Shown here: positions 16,831 to 26,667 of the stretch, piece by piece | Numbering within the stretch: the first letter of the stretch is position 1 | Layout: the number at the start of each line of letters is the position of its first letter | DNA from: Pseudomonadota bacterium | Lineage (GTDB): Bacteria > Pseudomonadota > Alphaproteobacteria > Sphingomonadales > Sphingomonadaceae | NCBI GenBank assembly: GCA_039818985.1 | Contig: JBCBSU010000001.1 | Span: 1,266,367 to 1,330,366, forward strand | Length of the DNA: 64,000 nucleotides | Direction of reading: 5' to 3' | Translations under genes and position numbers: made by a program | The notes under the pieces: model-generated | The model's input: only the letters and a program-made list of their open reading frames with translations | Told to the model about the DNA's origin: nothing | Databases searched by the model: none

Positions 16831-19389
16831 ATGCAGCTCGTCATTGTCGAATCTCCCGCCAAGGCCAAAACCATCGAAAAATATCTCGGCGGAGACTTTC
16901 GCGTGCTCGCCTCTTATGGCCATGTCCGCGACCTGCCGCCCAAGGACGGTTCGGTAGATCCGGATAATGGTTTTGCCATGACCTGGCAGAATTATGGTGA
17001 CAAGACCAAGCAGCTCAAAGCGATCACCGATCTGGCGAAACAGTCGGATCGCGTGGTGCTGGCGACCGACCCTGATCGCGAGGGTGAGGCGATCAGCTGG
17101 CATGTGCTCGAAGTGCTGAAAAAGCGCAAGGCGCTACCGTCAAAGGTCGATCGGGTCACTTTCAACGCCATCACCAAAAAGGCTGTGCTGGATGCCATGG
17201 CCAGGCCGCGTGGTCTCGATGACGACCTGATCGACGCTTATCGTGCGCGCCGTGCGCTCGATTATCTGGTCGGCTTCACCCTTTCACCTGTGCTGTGGCG
17301 CAAGCTGCCGGGCGCCAAGTCCGCCGGACGGGTGCAGTCGGTGGCCCTGCGGCTCGTCGTCACTCGTGAGCGCGAGATCGAAGCTTTTGTAGCGCAGGAA
17401 TATTGGTCGGTCACCGCCGAGCTGGAACAGGGGGGACAGCGCTTCACCGGACGTCTGGTGCAGCTCAATGGCGAAAAAGTCGAGAAGCTGTCTATTGGCG
17501 ACAAGGGCGCGGCCGAGGCGGCTAAGAAGATCGTTGAAGACAGCACTTTCCGCGTCGAGACTGTCGAAACCAAGCCGATGCGGCGCAACCCGCCGCCGCC
17601 TTTCACCACATCGACGCTGCAGCAGGAGGCCGCCCGCAAGCTCGGTTTTGCCGCCAGCCACACAATGCGCATTGCCCAGCGTCTCTATGAGGATGGCGCG
17701 ATCACTTATATGCGGACCGACGGGGTGCAGATGGACGAGAGCGCCATCGCTGCTGCACGCAACGCTATTTCCAGCCGCTATTCGGGCGGTTATCTACCGG
17801 AAAAACCGCGCCATTACAGCAGCAAGGCCAAGAATGCCCAAGAAGCGCATGAGGCGATCCGGCCGACCGATTTCAGCCGTGCCAAGGCCGGCAGTGGCGA
17901 TCATGCCAGGCTCTATGAACTGATCTACAAGCGCGCCCTGGCGAGCCAGATGGCATCGGCTTCGCTGGAACGGACCACGGTATCGCTGCTCGACGGCACC
18001 GGCCAGCATGGCCTGCGCGTCACCGGGCAGGTGGTCAAATTCCCGGGATTCCTGACTCTGTATGAGGAAGGCTCGGACGATAGTCGCGATGAGGAGGAAG
18101 GCATCCTTCCGCCGATGCACAAGGGCGACTGCCCGACCTGCCACAAGGTCGACACCACCCAGCATTTCACCCAGCCTCCGCCGCGCTATAGCGAGGCGAG
18201 CCTGGTCAAGACGCTGGAGGAAAAGGGCATTGGCCGTCCATCGACCTACGCCTCTATCCTCCAGGTGCTGAAGGACCGTGGCTATGTCCGGGTTGAGAAG
18301 AACCGCTTCTTCGCCGAGGAAAGCGGGCGATTGCTGGTTAGTTTCCTTGAGCGCTTTTTTACCCGTTATGTCGAATATGACTTCACCGCCGATCTGGAAG
18401 AACAGCTTGATGATGTCAGCGGCGGCCGCGAAGACTGGCAGCAGCTGCTGAGCGCCTTCTGGCGCGACTTCAAGCCCAAGACCGAAGAGGTCATGGAACA
18501 GAAGCCGTCGGACATCACCAAGGAACTCGATGCCTTTCTGGAACCCTATCTGTTCCCGAAAAAGGAAGATGGCAGTGATCCACGCGCATGCCCCGCCTGT
18601 GCCGATGGCAAACTGGCGCTGCGCGGCGGTCGCTATGGTGCCTTTGTCGCCTGTTCCAACTATCCCGAGTGTAAATATACCCGCCGCTTCGCTCAGCCGG
18701 GCGGTGCCAATGATGGCGAAGACCAGGGTGACCAGCTGCTGGGACAGGATCCGGAAACAGGCAAGGATGTCAGCCTGAAAACCGGACGGTTTGGTCCCTA
18801 TATCGAATGTGCAGCCGATGAGGGCGAAAAACCGAAACGCGCCTCACTGCCCAAGGATTTGCCGCGCGCCGATGTCGATCTCGACTGGGCGCTCAAGCTG
18901 CTGTCGTTGCCACGTGTGCTTGGGGGTCATCCTGAAACCGGAAAGGAAATCTCTGCCAGCATAGGACGTTACGGGCCATATCTGGTCCATGATGGAAAAT
19001 ATGCAAAACTGCAATCCACCGCCGAGGTGTTCGAGACCGGAATGAATGCGGCGGTGGTGAAGCTGGCTGAAGCGGCAAAACGTCCAGGCCGAGGCCGGAC
19101 GGCACAGGAGCCGCTCAAGGTGCTCGGCAAGAACCCCGAGACTGAGGCGGATATCAAACTGATGGATGGCCGCTACGGTCCCTATGTCACCGATGGCACG
19201 ACCAATGCGACCATTCCGCGCGACAAGGACAAGGATACGATCACGTTGGATGAGGCGCTGACGCTGATTGCCGAACGCGCTGCCAAAGGTCCGGCAAAGA
19301 AGCGCAAAAAAGCTCCGGCTAAGAAAAAGACGACAGCAAGGAAGAAGCCGGCAGCCAAGAAAAAGGCTGCGGCGAAAAGCGGGAAATAG
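16831..19389 (+). CDS. topA: DNA topoisomerase I
   Basis: Type IA topoisomerase that relaxes negative supercoils. The 852-residue protein has an N-terminal TOPRIM domain (VIVESPAKAKTIEKYL; DPDREGEAISWH), the catalytic tyrosine Y293 in ITYMRTDG, and the IGRPSTYASIL motif. One four-cysteine zinc finger sits near residue 588 (CPAC, CSNYPEC). Repeated C-terminal domains with GRYGPY and GRFGPY follow, then a lysine/alanine-rich tail of about 30 residues, likely a nonspecific DNA-binding tail. The ATG at 16831 gives the classic start MQLVIVESPAKAK. Confidence 0.97.
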   Translation: MQLVIVESPAKAKTIEKYLGGDFRVLASYGHVRDLPPKDGSVDPDNGFAMTWQNYGDKTKQLKAITDLAKQSDRVVLATDPDREGEAISWHVLEVLKKRKALPSKVDRVTFNAITKKAVLDAMARPRGLDDDLIDAYRARRALDYLVGFTLSPVLWRKLPGAKSAGRVQSVALRLVVTREREIEAFVAQEYWSVTAELEQGGQRFTGRLVQLNGEKVEKLSIGDKGAAEAAKKIVEDSTFRVETVETKPMRRNPPPPFTTSTLQQEAARKLGFAASHTMRIAQRLYEDGAITYMRTDGVQMDESAIAAARNAISSRYSGGYLPEKPRHYSSKAKNAQEAHEAIRPTDFSRAKAGSGDHARLYELIYKRALASQMASASLERTTVSLLDGTGQHGLRVTGQVVKFPGFLTLYEEGSDDSRDEEEGILPPMHKGDCPTCHKVDTTQHFTQPPPRYSEASLVKTLEEKGIGRPSTYASILQVLKDRGYVRVEKNRFFAEESGRLLVSFLERFFTRYVEYDFTADLEEQLDDVSGGREDWQQLLSAFWRDFKPKTEEVMEQKPSDITKELDAFLEPYLFPKKEDGSDPRACPACADGKLALRGGRYGAFVACSNYPECKYTRRFAQPGGANDGEDQGDQLLGQDPETGKDVSLKTGRFGPYIECAADEGEKPKRASLPKDLPRADVDLDWALKLLSLPRVLGGHPETGKEISASIGRYGPYLVHDGKYAKLQSTAEVFETGMNAAVVKLAEAAKRPGRGRTAQEPLKVLGKNPETEADIKLMDGRYGPYVTDGTTNATIPRDKDKDTITLDEALTLIAERAAKGPAKKRKKAPAKKKTTARKKPAAKKKAAAKSGK

Positions 19390-19400
19390 CCTCTCTCAAT

Positions 19401-19504
19401 CCGTGCGCCCTGAGCCTGTCGGAGTCGCAGATAGTGCGCCGCACCAACGGCCGTTCTCCACCTTGAAAGCAAGTACAGGGCTTCGACAAGCTCAGCCCGA
19501 ACGG
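19401..19504. repeat. REP-like palindrome, family 3, copy A
   Basis: CCGTGCGCCCTGAGCCTGTC on the left and CTTCGACAAGCTCAGCCCGA, then ACGG, on the right form an inverted repeat that matches 31082-31161 and 39933-40007. It lies between the convergent topA and era genes, where it may end both transcripts. Confidence 0.85.
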
Positions 19505-19517
19505 CTCAAAGCGAAAT

Positions 19518-20423
19518 CTACCGGCCCCATTCGAGACCGATCTCGCTATAGATATCGCGGGTATCGCGCCAGTTCGGATCGACCTTGACGTGCAGATAGA
19601 GATGTACGGGGGCACCGATCAGGCCGGCCAGTTCCTCGCGCGCCCTGGCGCCGATTTCCTTGATCCGGCTTCCTCCCTTACCGAGGATAATGGCCTTTTG
19701 CGTCTCGCGCTCGACAAGTATCTGCTGGTGGATCTCCAGCGAGCCGTCTTTGCGCTCGTCATATTTCTCGGTCATCACCACGCTGGCATAGGGCAGCTCG
19801 GCGTGCAGCTGATGGTAAAGCTGTTCGCGGGTGACTTCGGCGGCAAAAAGCCGCTGGCTGACATCGCTGACCTGATCCTCGGGATAATGCCACGGGCCTT
19901 CGGGTAGAGTCCTTGCCAGCCAGTCGCGTAGTGGATCGATCCCTTCACCGTTCAGCGCATTGGTGAAGAAGGTCTCATCGGCACCAATCTCCACCGACAT
20001 TTCCTGCGCCAGCGTCAGCAGTTTCGCCTTGTCGGCGCGGTCGACCTTGTTGAGGATCAGTGCCACCGGACCCTTATGGCCTTCGAGAAAGTCGAGAATC
20101 TGTTCATCTGGATGGTGCTTTTTGCGTGCGGCATCACGCATCACCAGTACCACATCGGCACCATCGAGGCTGTCGCGTGCGGCGGCGACCATGGCCCGGT
20201 CCATCCGGTCGCGGCCCTCGAAAATCCCCGGTGTATCCAGGATAAGCGCCTGTGTAGCGCCGAGGAGCGCTATTCCGGTCATCCGGGTGCGGGTGGTCTG
20301 CGCCTTGGCGCTGGTGATCGCGACCTTCTGGCCGACCAGCTGGTTGACCAGGGTCGATTTGCCGGCATTGGGCGCACCGATCAGGGCGACAGTGCCGCAG
20401 CGTGTGGGCATGATCTCGCTCAT
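19518..20423 (-). CDS. era: GTPase Era
   Basis: Essential GTPase for 16S rRNA maturation and 30S assembly. The 301-residue protein has G1 GAPNAGKST, G3 DTPG, G4 NKVD, and a C-terminal KH domain (about 205-300) with ILGKGGSRIKEIG. The ATG at 20423 makes an ATGA overlap with the rnc stop; a second ATG fifteen bases later is less likely. Last gene of the lepB-rnc-era operon. Confidence 0.96.
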   Translation of the reverse strand: MSEIMPTRCGTVALIGAPNAGKSTLVNQLVGQKVAITSAKAQTTRTRMTGIALLGATQALILDTPGIFEGRDRMDRAMVAAARDSLDGADVVLVMRDAARKKHHPDEQILDFLEGHKGPVALILNKVDRADKAKLLTLAQEMSVEIGADETFFTNALNGEGIDPLRDWLARTLPEGPWHYPEDQVSDVSQRLFAAEVTREQLYHQLHAELPYASVVMTEKYDERKDGSLEIHQQILVERETQKAIILGKGGSRIKEIGARAREELAGLIGAPVHLYLHVKVDPNWRDTRDIYSEIGLEWGR

Positions 20424-21091
20424 GTATATTGTTCCAGAAAGGCCTGGGCTGCGGCGGTCTCTGCATCCTGCTTGCTGCGTCCGGTGGCGGTTATTGAGCC
20501 GACGGCGTGGATGCTGACTTCGACGGTGAACTGCAGAGCATGGTCGGGGCCGCTGCGATCGAGCAGGGCATAGCTCGGGGTGGCACGGCGATGCGCCGCC
20601 GCCCATTCCTGCAACAGCGATTTGGGATGCTTGTCGGGGGCATCGGCCTTGTCCATGCGCGGCTGCCAATACTGCATGACGAAGCTTTGTGTGGCCTCGA
20701 TACCGTGATCGAGATAAAGTGCCCCGATCAGTGCCTCCATGACGTCACCCAATATATTGTCGCTGTCACGGCCACCATCATCCCGCGCCTGCTTGCCGAG
20801 GATGATATACGGCGCCAGGCCAAGGCCACGTGCGACTTCGGCACAGCTTGCACGCGATACCAGGCGGTTCAACCGCGTCGACAATTGGCCTTCGGGCTCC
20901 TCTGGGAACTGGCGATATAATGCATCCGCAATGATGACGCCGAGCACCCGGTCGCCAAGAAATTCCAGCCGTTGATAATCGGCGGTCTTTGCCGCGCTGC
21001 CATGGGTAAAGGCGGTAGTATAGAGTCGGTTATCGCCGACCGGGGCCGGCAGCATGTCCTCGAGAAAAGCCAGCAGTGTCTGCTCGCTCAA
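20420..21091 (-). CDS. rnc: ribonuclease III
   Basis: Cleaves double-stranded RNA in rRNA and mRNA processing. The 223-residue protein has the nuclease signature RLEFLGDRVLG near residue 41, a second acidic site GDVMEALIGALYLD, and a C-terminal dsRNA-binding domain (about 150-223, KSLLQEWAAAH). The TTG at 21091 is the preferred start: GGAGAAGG lies about five bases upstream, it shares TTGA with the lepB stop, and MSEQTLLAFLEDML fits the family N-terminus. An ATG at 21133, inside lepB, is the alternative. Confidence 0.92.
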   Translation of the reverse strand: MSEQTLLAFLEDMLPAPVGDNRLYTTAFTHGSAAKTADYQRLEFLGDRVLGVIIADALYRQFPEEPEGQLSTRLNRLVSRASCAEVARGLGLAPYIILGKQARDDGGRDSDNILGDVMEALIGALYLDHGIEATQSFVMQYWQPRMDKADAPDKHPKSLLQEWAAAHRRATPSYALLDRSGPDHALQFTVEVSIHAVGSITATGRSKQDAETAAAQAFLEQYT

Positions 21092-21948
21092 AAGCCTTCT
21101 CCGATACGATCCCAGCGCGCGGCTGAGAACCATGTCCAGGGCAGCAGCCATGAAGCCGAGCCATCGGTCGAAAATACAGTGAAAGCAGCGCGGCCAACCA
21201 GATTTTCCTGCGGTACAAAGCCGATCCCCTGTCCGGCGATCTGCGGAAAGCGGCTGTCCTGGCTACGGTCGCGATTATCACCCATCAGGAACATATGTCC
21301 CTCGGGCACGGTATAGATATCGCTATTGTCAGGAAATCCAATATTCTGAAGATCAAGCACATCATAGCTACGACCATTTGGCAGGGTTTCGCGATAGCGC
21401 GGATAGCGGCATTGCAGGCTGCCATCGGCGGCAATCTCTTCGAATTGCTTGGTATAGCAGGGTGATTGGCCATTGGCCGCAATCATGTTCGGAGTCACCG
21501 GAATGACGAAATCGACCAGTCGGCTACGCGGTACGGGAGTGCCATTGAGCACAATCCCGCCATTGACGATCTGTACCGTATCGCCGGGCAGGCCGATGAC
21601 CCGCTTGATATAATCCTCTTCGTTACTGGGCGGTGCCTTGAAAACCACCACATCGCCGCGCTCTGGCTGGCTGGCAAATATCCGCCCCGGGATAAGTGGC
21701 AGCGAAAAGGGGAGGCTGTATTTGCTATAGCCGTAGGACCATTTGCTGACGAAGAGATAATCGCCGATCAGCAGCCGCGGCTGCATCGATTCCGACGGGA
21801 TATTGAATGGCGAGAAAATAAAACTGCGAAAGATCAGTATGACGATCAGCAATTTGGCGAGAAACTTGAGAAAATCGCCCCATTCTTCCTTGTTTTCATC
21901 AGCCGCATTGTCGGTCGCTTCTGCGGTTTTGACGCTATTGTCGGTCAT
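21088..21948 (-). CDS. lepB: signal peptidase I
   Basis: Membrane-bound serine-lysine protease that removes signal peptides. The 286-residue protein has a cytoplasmic N-terminal extension of about 25 residues, one transmembrane helix (about 27-47), the nucleophile S54 in IPSESMQP, general base K115 in DYIKRVIGLPGD, and the box E motif GDNRDRSQDSR. First gene of lepB-rnc-era. The usual acpS partner is not next to it; pgi is divergent instead. Confidence 0.95.
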   Translation of the reverse strand: MTDNSVKTAEATDNAADENKEEWGDFLKFLAKLLIVILIFRSFIFSPFNIPSESMQPRLLIGDYLFVSKWSYGYSKYSLPFSLPLIPGRIFASQPERGDVVVFKAPPSNEEDYIKRVIGLPGDTVQIVNGGIVLNGTPVPRSRLVDFVIPVTPNMIAANGQSPCYTKQFEEIAADGSLQCRYPRYRETLPNGRSYDVLDLQNIGFPDNSDIYTVPEGHMFLMGDNRDRSQDSRFPQIAGQGIGFVPQENLVGRAAFTVFSTDGSASWLLPWTWFSAARWDRIGEGF

Positions 21949-22054
21949 TTATCGGCCCTTGTTGACTTTGTGGACGCTTTGGCGGCATGGCTCGGCAAGG
22001 TCAAGCGGTGTCATGGCCATATAAGGCTTAGACAATGGCTGGCAGGAGGAAGCT

Positions 22055-23572
22055 ATGACGGAATCATTTGCGGACTGGCTCGATAAAACCGCTTCGGACC
22101 CGCCGCGTATCGAGACGCTGTTCGCTGATAATCCCGACAGGCTTTCGCAGCTTTCCATCGCAGCCGATTGCGGTGATGCGACGCTCTATTTCGATTTCAG
22201 CAAAACCCATCTGACCGATGATATTATCGCCCGATTCGCGGCCAGGGCAGAAGATATCGGCATGGCACCGGCGCGTGACCAGCTATTGAGCGGCGATATC
22301 GTCAATCCCACCGAGCAGCGCGCTGCTGAACATAGCGCCGAACGCGGCACCGGTTCGCCCGAAGCGGTCGAACGCGCCTATGCCCTGCACCAGCGTGCCT
22401 ATGCACTGGCCTCGGCGATTCAGGCTGGTGCTTTTGGGCCGATACGGCACCTCATTCACATCGGCATTGGCGGTTCGGCGCTGGGGCCGGAACTGCTGTG
22501 TGATGCGCTGGCGCGCGAGGAAGCACAATGCGATGTGCATATCGTCTCCAATGTCGATGGCGCGGCGCTGGCCGAGGCCATGGAGGCCTGCGATCCGGCG
22601 GCGACGATGATCGCCATTGCCTCGAAAACCTTCACCACAACCGAGACATTGCGCAATGCCGACAGCGCCGTCACCTGGCTGAAACAGCAGGGTATCGATG
22701 ATCCCTATGGCCGCTGCATCGCGCTTACCGCATCGCCGGAAAAAGCCAGTGAATGGGGCATTGATGATGCCCGCATCCTGCCTTTTTCCGAAAGCGTTGG
22801 CGGTCGCTACTCCTTATGGTCGTCAATCGGTTTCCCGCTGATGCTGGCAGCGGGGCAGGAGGCGTTTGATGCACTGCTCGCCGGTGCTGCCGCCATGGAT
22901 CAACATTTTCGTGATGCGCCATTTGCCAGGAATGCGCCGCTGCTAGCCGCCTGTGTCGATCAATATTATGCGCGCGGAGCAGGGGCGCAGACTCGCGCGG
23001 TGTTTGCCTATGACGAGCGGTTGCGGCTGCTGCCTGCCTATCTTCAGCAGTTGGAAATGGAGAGTAACGGCAAATCGGCGACACTGCATGGCGATACCGT
23101 GACCGCAGCAACTGCGCCAATCAGCTGGGGCGGGGTGGGTACCGATGCGCAACATGCGGTGTTCCAGCTCTTGCATCAGGGTAGCCACATCCTGCCTGTC
23201 GAATTTGTCGCCAGCGCCGAGCCGGGACATGATCTTGACCCTGAGCATCATGCAATCCTGCTGTCCAACTGCTTTGCCCAGGGCGCGGCGCTGATGCAGG
23301 GCAGGGCATCGGATGATCCGCATCGCCATTATGACGGCGACCGCCCCTCCACAACCATTTTACTCGACGATGTTTCACCCGCTGCTATAGGAGCGCTTAT
23401 CGCCTTTTATGAACATCGCGTTTTCGCCAACGCAGTGTTTTTCGGCATCAATCCCTTTGATCAGTTCGGTGTTGAATTGGGGAAAAGCATCGCCAAGTCC
23501 ATTTCTGCACAGGGTGCCGGGGAGTTTGATCCATCGACACAGGCGCTGCTCGATCGCGTTGGATTGCGATAG
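22055..23572 (+). CDS. pgi: glucose-6-phosphate isomerase
   Basis: Interconverts glucose-6-phosphate and fructose-6-phosphate. The 505-residue protein has HIGIGGSALGPEL near residue 135, the PGI signature GGRYSLWSSIGFP near residue 250, the catalytic glutamate in QQLEMESNGK, and the C-terminal signature GVELGKSIAKSI. AGGAGG lies seven bases before the ATG. Somewhat short compared with the 540-550 residue enterobacterial enzyme, but usual for Alphaproteobacteria. Confidence 0.96.
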   Translation: MTESFADWLDKTASDPPRIETLFADNPDRLSQLSIAADCGDATLYFDFSKTHLTDDIIARFAARAEDIGMAPARDQLLSGDIVNPTEQRAAEHSAERGTGSPEAVERAYALHQRAYALASAIQAGAFGPIRHLIHIGIGGSALGPELLCDALAREEAQCDVHIVSNVDGAALAEAMEACDPAATMIAIASKTFTTTETLRNADSAVTWLKQQGIDDPYGRCIALTASPEKASEWGIDDARILPFSESVGGRYSLWSSIGFPLMLAAGQEAFDALLAGAAAMDQHFRDAPFARNAPLLAACVDQYYARGAGAQTRAVFAYDERLRLLPAYLQQLEMESNGKSATLHGDTVTAATAPISWGGVGTDAQHAVFQLLHQGSHILPVEFVASAEPGHDLDPEHHAILLSNCFAQGAALMQGRASDDPHRHYDGDRPSTTILLDDVSPAAIGALIAFYEHRVFANAVFFGINPFDQFGVELGKSIAKSISAQGAGEFDPSTQALLDRVGLR

Positions 23573-23599
23573 CACGCAGCGGATAAAGGAACCCAGATT

Positions 23600-24949
23600 A
23601 TGAGTGATTTCGACTATGATCTTTTCGTCATTGGCGCCGGCTCGGGCGGTGTCCGTGCCGCCCGCGTTTCGGCCTCTTTCGGTGCCAAAGTCGCTGTAGC
23701 CGAAGAGTATCGCGTCGGCGGCACCTGCGTCATTCGTGGCTGTGTACCCAAGAAGATGCTGGTCTACGGCTCGCATTTTTCCGAAGAGCTGGAAGATGGC
23801 AAAAATTTTGGCTGGACCTGGGATAATGCCAGGTTCGACTGGCACACATTGCGCGACCATGTGCTCAAGGATGTCGACCGGCTCAACAGCGCCTATACCG
23901 ACACGCTGAACAATCATGATGTCGAGATCATACTCGAGCGCGCAGAGGTTGCCGGGCCAAATCAGGTTAAGCTGGCGGGCGGCAAGACTGTCACCGCCAA
24001 ATATATCCTGATTGCCACCGGTGCCTGGCCGGTTGTTCCGGAATTTCCGGGCAGTGAACATATGTCTACATCGAACGAGATGTTCCATCTCGAGAAGCTG
24101 CCTGAAACCGTCATCATTTCAGGCGGTGGTTATATCGCCAATGAGTTTGCCGGTATTTTCAACGGGCTGGGCAGCGAGGTGTTCGTTGTCAATCGCTCCG
24201 ATGTGATCCTGCGCGGCTATGATGAAAGTCTGCGCGATCGCCTGCTGCAGATCGGCATGAGCAAGGGCATCAACTATCGCTTCAACTGCACCTTCGACAA
24301 GATCGAGAAGCGCGAAGATGGCGCGCTCGATGTCTATATGGATGGCCGGGATCGCCCGGTCATTGCCGATGTCGTGCTTGCCGCTACCGGCCGCCGCCCG
24401 AAAATTGACGGGCTCGGTCTGGAAAATGCCGGAGTCGAGATTGATGACAAGGGCGCGATCAAGGTCGATGAATATAGTCGGACCAACGTCGAAAGCATCT
24501 ACGCTGTGGGCGATGTTACCAACCGGGTGCAGTTGACGCCAGTCGCCATCCGCGAAGGCCAGGCCTTTGCCGAGACAGTGTTCAACAACAATCCCAAGAC
24601 TGTCGATTATGGCTGTATTCCCTCGGCGGTGTTCTCGCAGCCACCCATTGCTTCGGTCGGCCTGACCGAAGGCGAAGCGCGCAACAAATATGGTAATATC
24701 CGGGTCTATTCCTCGGATTTCCGTGCTATGCGCAATGTTTTTGCCGACCGGCACGAGCGCAGCCTGTATAAGATGGTTGTCGAGCATCCAAGCGGCAAGA
24801 TCCTCGGCCTGCACATGATCGGCCCGGATGCACCGGAGATTTTGCAGGCAGCCGCAGTGGCGGTGAAAGCCGGACTGACCAAGGATGATTTCGATGCCAC
24901 CGTGGCGTTGCATCCGAGCATGGCGGAAGAGCTTGTATTGCTGAAGTAA
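23600..24949 (+). CDS. gor: glutathione-disulfide reductase
   Basis: FAD- and NADPH-dependent reduction of oxidised glutathione. The 449-residue protein has the FAD motif VIGAGSGGVRAA, redox cysteines C43 and C48 in GGTCVIRGCVPKK, the second nucleotide-binding site SGGGYIANEFAG, and the catalytic base H438 in LHPSMAEEL. The CVIRGC active site and missing Zn or mercury motifs favour glutathione reductase over lipoamide dehydrogenase. It follows pgi by 27 bases. Confidence 0.94.
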   Translation: MSDFDYDLFVIGAGSGGVRAARVSASFGAKVAVAEEYRVGGTCVIRGCVPKKMLVYGSHFSEELEDGKNFGWTWDNARFDWHTLRDHVLKDVDRLNSAYTDTLNNHDVEIILERAEVAGPNQVKLAGGKTVTAKYILIATGAWPVVPEFPGSEHMSTSNEMFHLEKLPETVIISGGGYIANEFAGIFNGLGSEVFVVNRSDVILRGYDESLRDRLLQIGMSKGINYRFNCTFDKIEKREDGALDVYMDGRDRPVIADVVLAATGRRPKIDGLGLENAGVEIDDKGAIKVDEYSRTNVESIYAVGDVTNRVQLTPVAIREGQAFAETVFNNNPKTVDYGCIPSAVFSQPPIASVGLTEGEARNKYGNIRVYSSDFRAMRNVFADRHERSLYKMVVEHPSGKILGLHMIGPDAPEILQAAAVAVKAGLTKDDFDATVALHPSMAEELVLLK

Positions 24950-24995
24950 TACAGTATAACAGGTGGCGACAATTACAGGAAAGGATGTCGCCACC

Positions 24996-25487
24996 ATGAT
25001 CGAATTGCTGTTTGCCGCGATGATGCCGGCACAGGTTGCCGCGCAACAGCCGGAACTCGACCCGCGCAAGCCCGATATTGTCACCTTCGGTGCGTCAACC
25101 GAAGAAATGATGACACAGCTCGAAGGTCTGTGCACCGCTATCGAGCTACGGCAATTCGATCCGCCACGCATTCCACTGGCCAAGGAATCACACAGTCAGA
25201 TTGACTGTCAGGGCTTCGATTTTCTTGGTCGCCCGCGTCTTGCTGAATTCGTCTTCGCCGATGATGCGCTGCACATTGTCTGGATATTGGTAGAGCCGGG
25301 TGAAAAAGACGCGATCATTGCCGCGATGCGATCAACCTATGGCAGCGATGGCCAAAGTGTAAAAGCTGCGATCGGCTTCCCCGAATATCGCACCGCATGG
25401 CGTCATGAACCCGCCGAACTGCTGTTCTATTCCGAAACGGTGGCACCGATGTTCGAGGCGCGCCTGAAACAGCCGCAAGCCGAATAG
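24996..25487 (+). CDS. hypothetical exported protein
   Basis: Unrecognised protein of 163 residues. The first 16 residues (MIELLFAAMMPAQVAA) look like a short signal peptide. The mature part contains two cysteines (LEGLCTAIEL and QIDCQGFDFLG), about 25 residues apart. The ATG at 24996 is chosen because AGGAAAGGA lies some ten bases upstream; a GTG at 24963 is in frame but has no clear Shine-Dalgarno. It follows gor closely and may be in the same transcript. Confidence 0.7.
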   Translation: MIELLFAAMMPAQVAAQQPELDPRKPDIVTFGASTEEMMTQLEGLCTAIELRQFDPPRIPLAKESHSQIDCQGFDFLGRPRLAEFVFADDALHIVWILVEPGEKDAIIAAMRSTYGSDGQSVKAAIGFPEYRTAWRHEPAELLFYSETVAPMFEARLKQPQAE

Positions 25488-25571
25488 ACCGACTGCACCA
25501 CGGCATCCTTCCGACATTGCCAATTGCCCTAGCGCCTCATAAGCTAGACAAAACGCAATGGAGAGGCGCTT

Positions 25572-26597
25572 ATGACGGGCAGGGCACTGGTAACCGGCGG
25601 CACGGGCTATATTGGCGGTGAACTGATCGACCAGCTGCTGCACAAGGGCTGGCAGGTCAACACCACCGTCCGTTCAAAAGCAAAAAGCGAAGACCGGCTG
25701 CACCAGCGCTGGTCCGATGCCGGTGACAGGCTGCAGATATTCGAGGCTGATCTGATGTCCGATGCGGGCTGGTCCGAGGCCAATCAGGGCTGCAGCCATG
25801 TCGCGCATGTCGCATCGCCCTTTCCGATGGCGGTGCCAAAAAATGCCGATGAGCTGATCATCCCGGCACGCGAAGGCACATTGCGCGCCTTGCGTTTTGC
25901 CAGGGATGCCGGTGTCACCCGCTTTGTCCAGACAAGTTCAGCGGCAGCCATTGCCTATGGCCATGGCGGAGCGAAGACGCATTTTGACCAGAATGACTGG
26001 ACCAATCTCAACGCGCCCGGTGTTGCGCCCTATATCCAGTCCAAAACCGTTGCTGAACGCGCGGCGCGTGACTGGGTCGCCGAAAATGCGCCGGATATGC
26101 TGTTCTGCTCGGTTAATCCGGTGGCCGTGCTCGGTCCGGTCGAGAATGATGATCTCTCCACCTCTATCGAGATGGTCAAGAAGCTGATGGATGGCTCGAT
26201 CCCGCTTATCCCCAATATGGGCATTGGCGTGGTTGATGTGCGCGATGTTGCCAAGGCGCATGTGCTGGCGCTCGAGGCTGCGGCGGAAAAGGTCCGGGGT
26301 GAGCGTTTCCCGGCCAGCCAGAGCTTCTTGTGGATGGCCGATATGGCCGAAACCCTGCGTCGGCGGGTGCCTGAATATGCGAAAAAAGTACCCAGCGGCA
26401 ACATGCCCGATTTCCTGGTAAAGTTGCTCGCCCTGTTCATGGAAGAGATGAAGCAGGTCAAGGGAGAGCTTGGCAATTTGCGCGATGTTGACGGCACTCA
26501 TACCACCCGAACCCTGGGCTTTGACTATATCCCGGCTGAACAGTCGATAGAGGACACGGCGCGTAGTCTGGTGGCGCATGGCATCATAAAAGGCTGA
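25572..26597 (+). CDS. NAD(P)-dependent epimerase/reductase, dihydroflavonol reductase-like
   Basis: Extended short-chain dehydrogenase of 341 residues. The cofactor motif TGGTGYIG sits at residues 8-15, with [15 protein letters not shown] and the catalytic YIQSKTVAE (YxxxK) following. It resembles dihydroflavonol-4-reductase/cinnamoyl-CoA reductase-like bacterial enzymes that reduce aldehydes or ketones. The substrate cannot be told from the sequence. GGAG lies a few bases before the ATG. It precedes pccB by 70 bases; a metabolic link is not evident. Confidence 0.87.
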   Translation: MTGRALVTGGTGYIGGELIDQLLHKGWQVNTTVRSKAKSEDRLHQRWSDAGDRLQIFEADLMSDAGWSEANQGCSHVAHVASPFPMAVPKNADELIIPAREGTLRALRFARDAGVTRFVQTSSAAAIAYGHGGAKTHFDQNDWTNLNAPGVAPYIQSKTVAERAARDWVAENAPDMLFCSVNPVAVLGPVENDDLSTSIEMVKKLMDGSIPLIPNMGIGVVDVRDVAKAHVLALEAAAEKVRGERFPASQSFLWMADMAETLRRRVPEYAKKVPSGNMPDFLVKLLALFMEEMKQVKGELGNLRDVDGTHTTRTLGFDYIPAEQSIEDTARSLVAHGIIKG

Positions 26598-26667
26598 CAA
26601 GTCTTGCCAGCTATCTGGCCGAACCTTATCGCAGCATCATAAATCCGGTAAACAAGAGGATGCATTT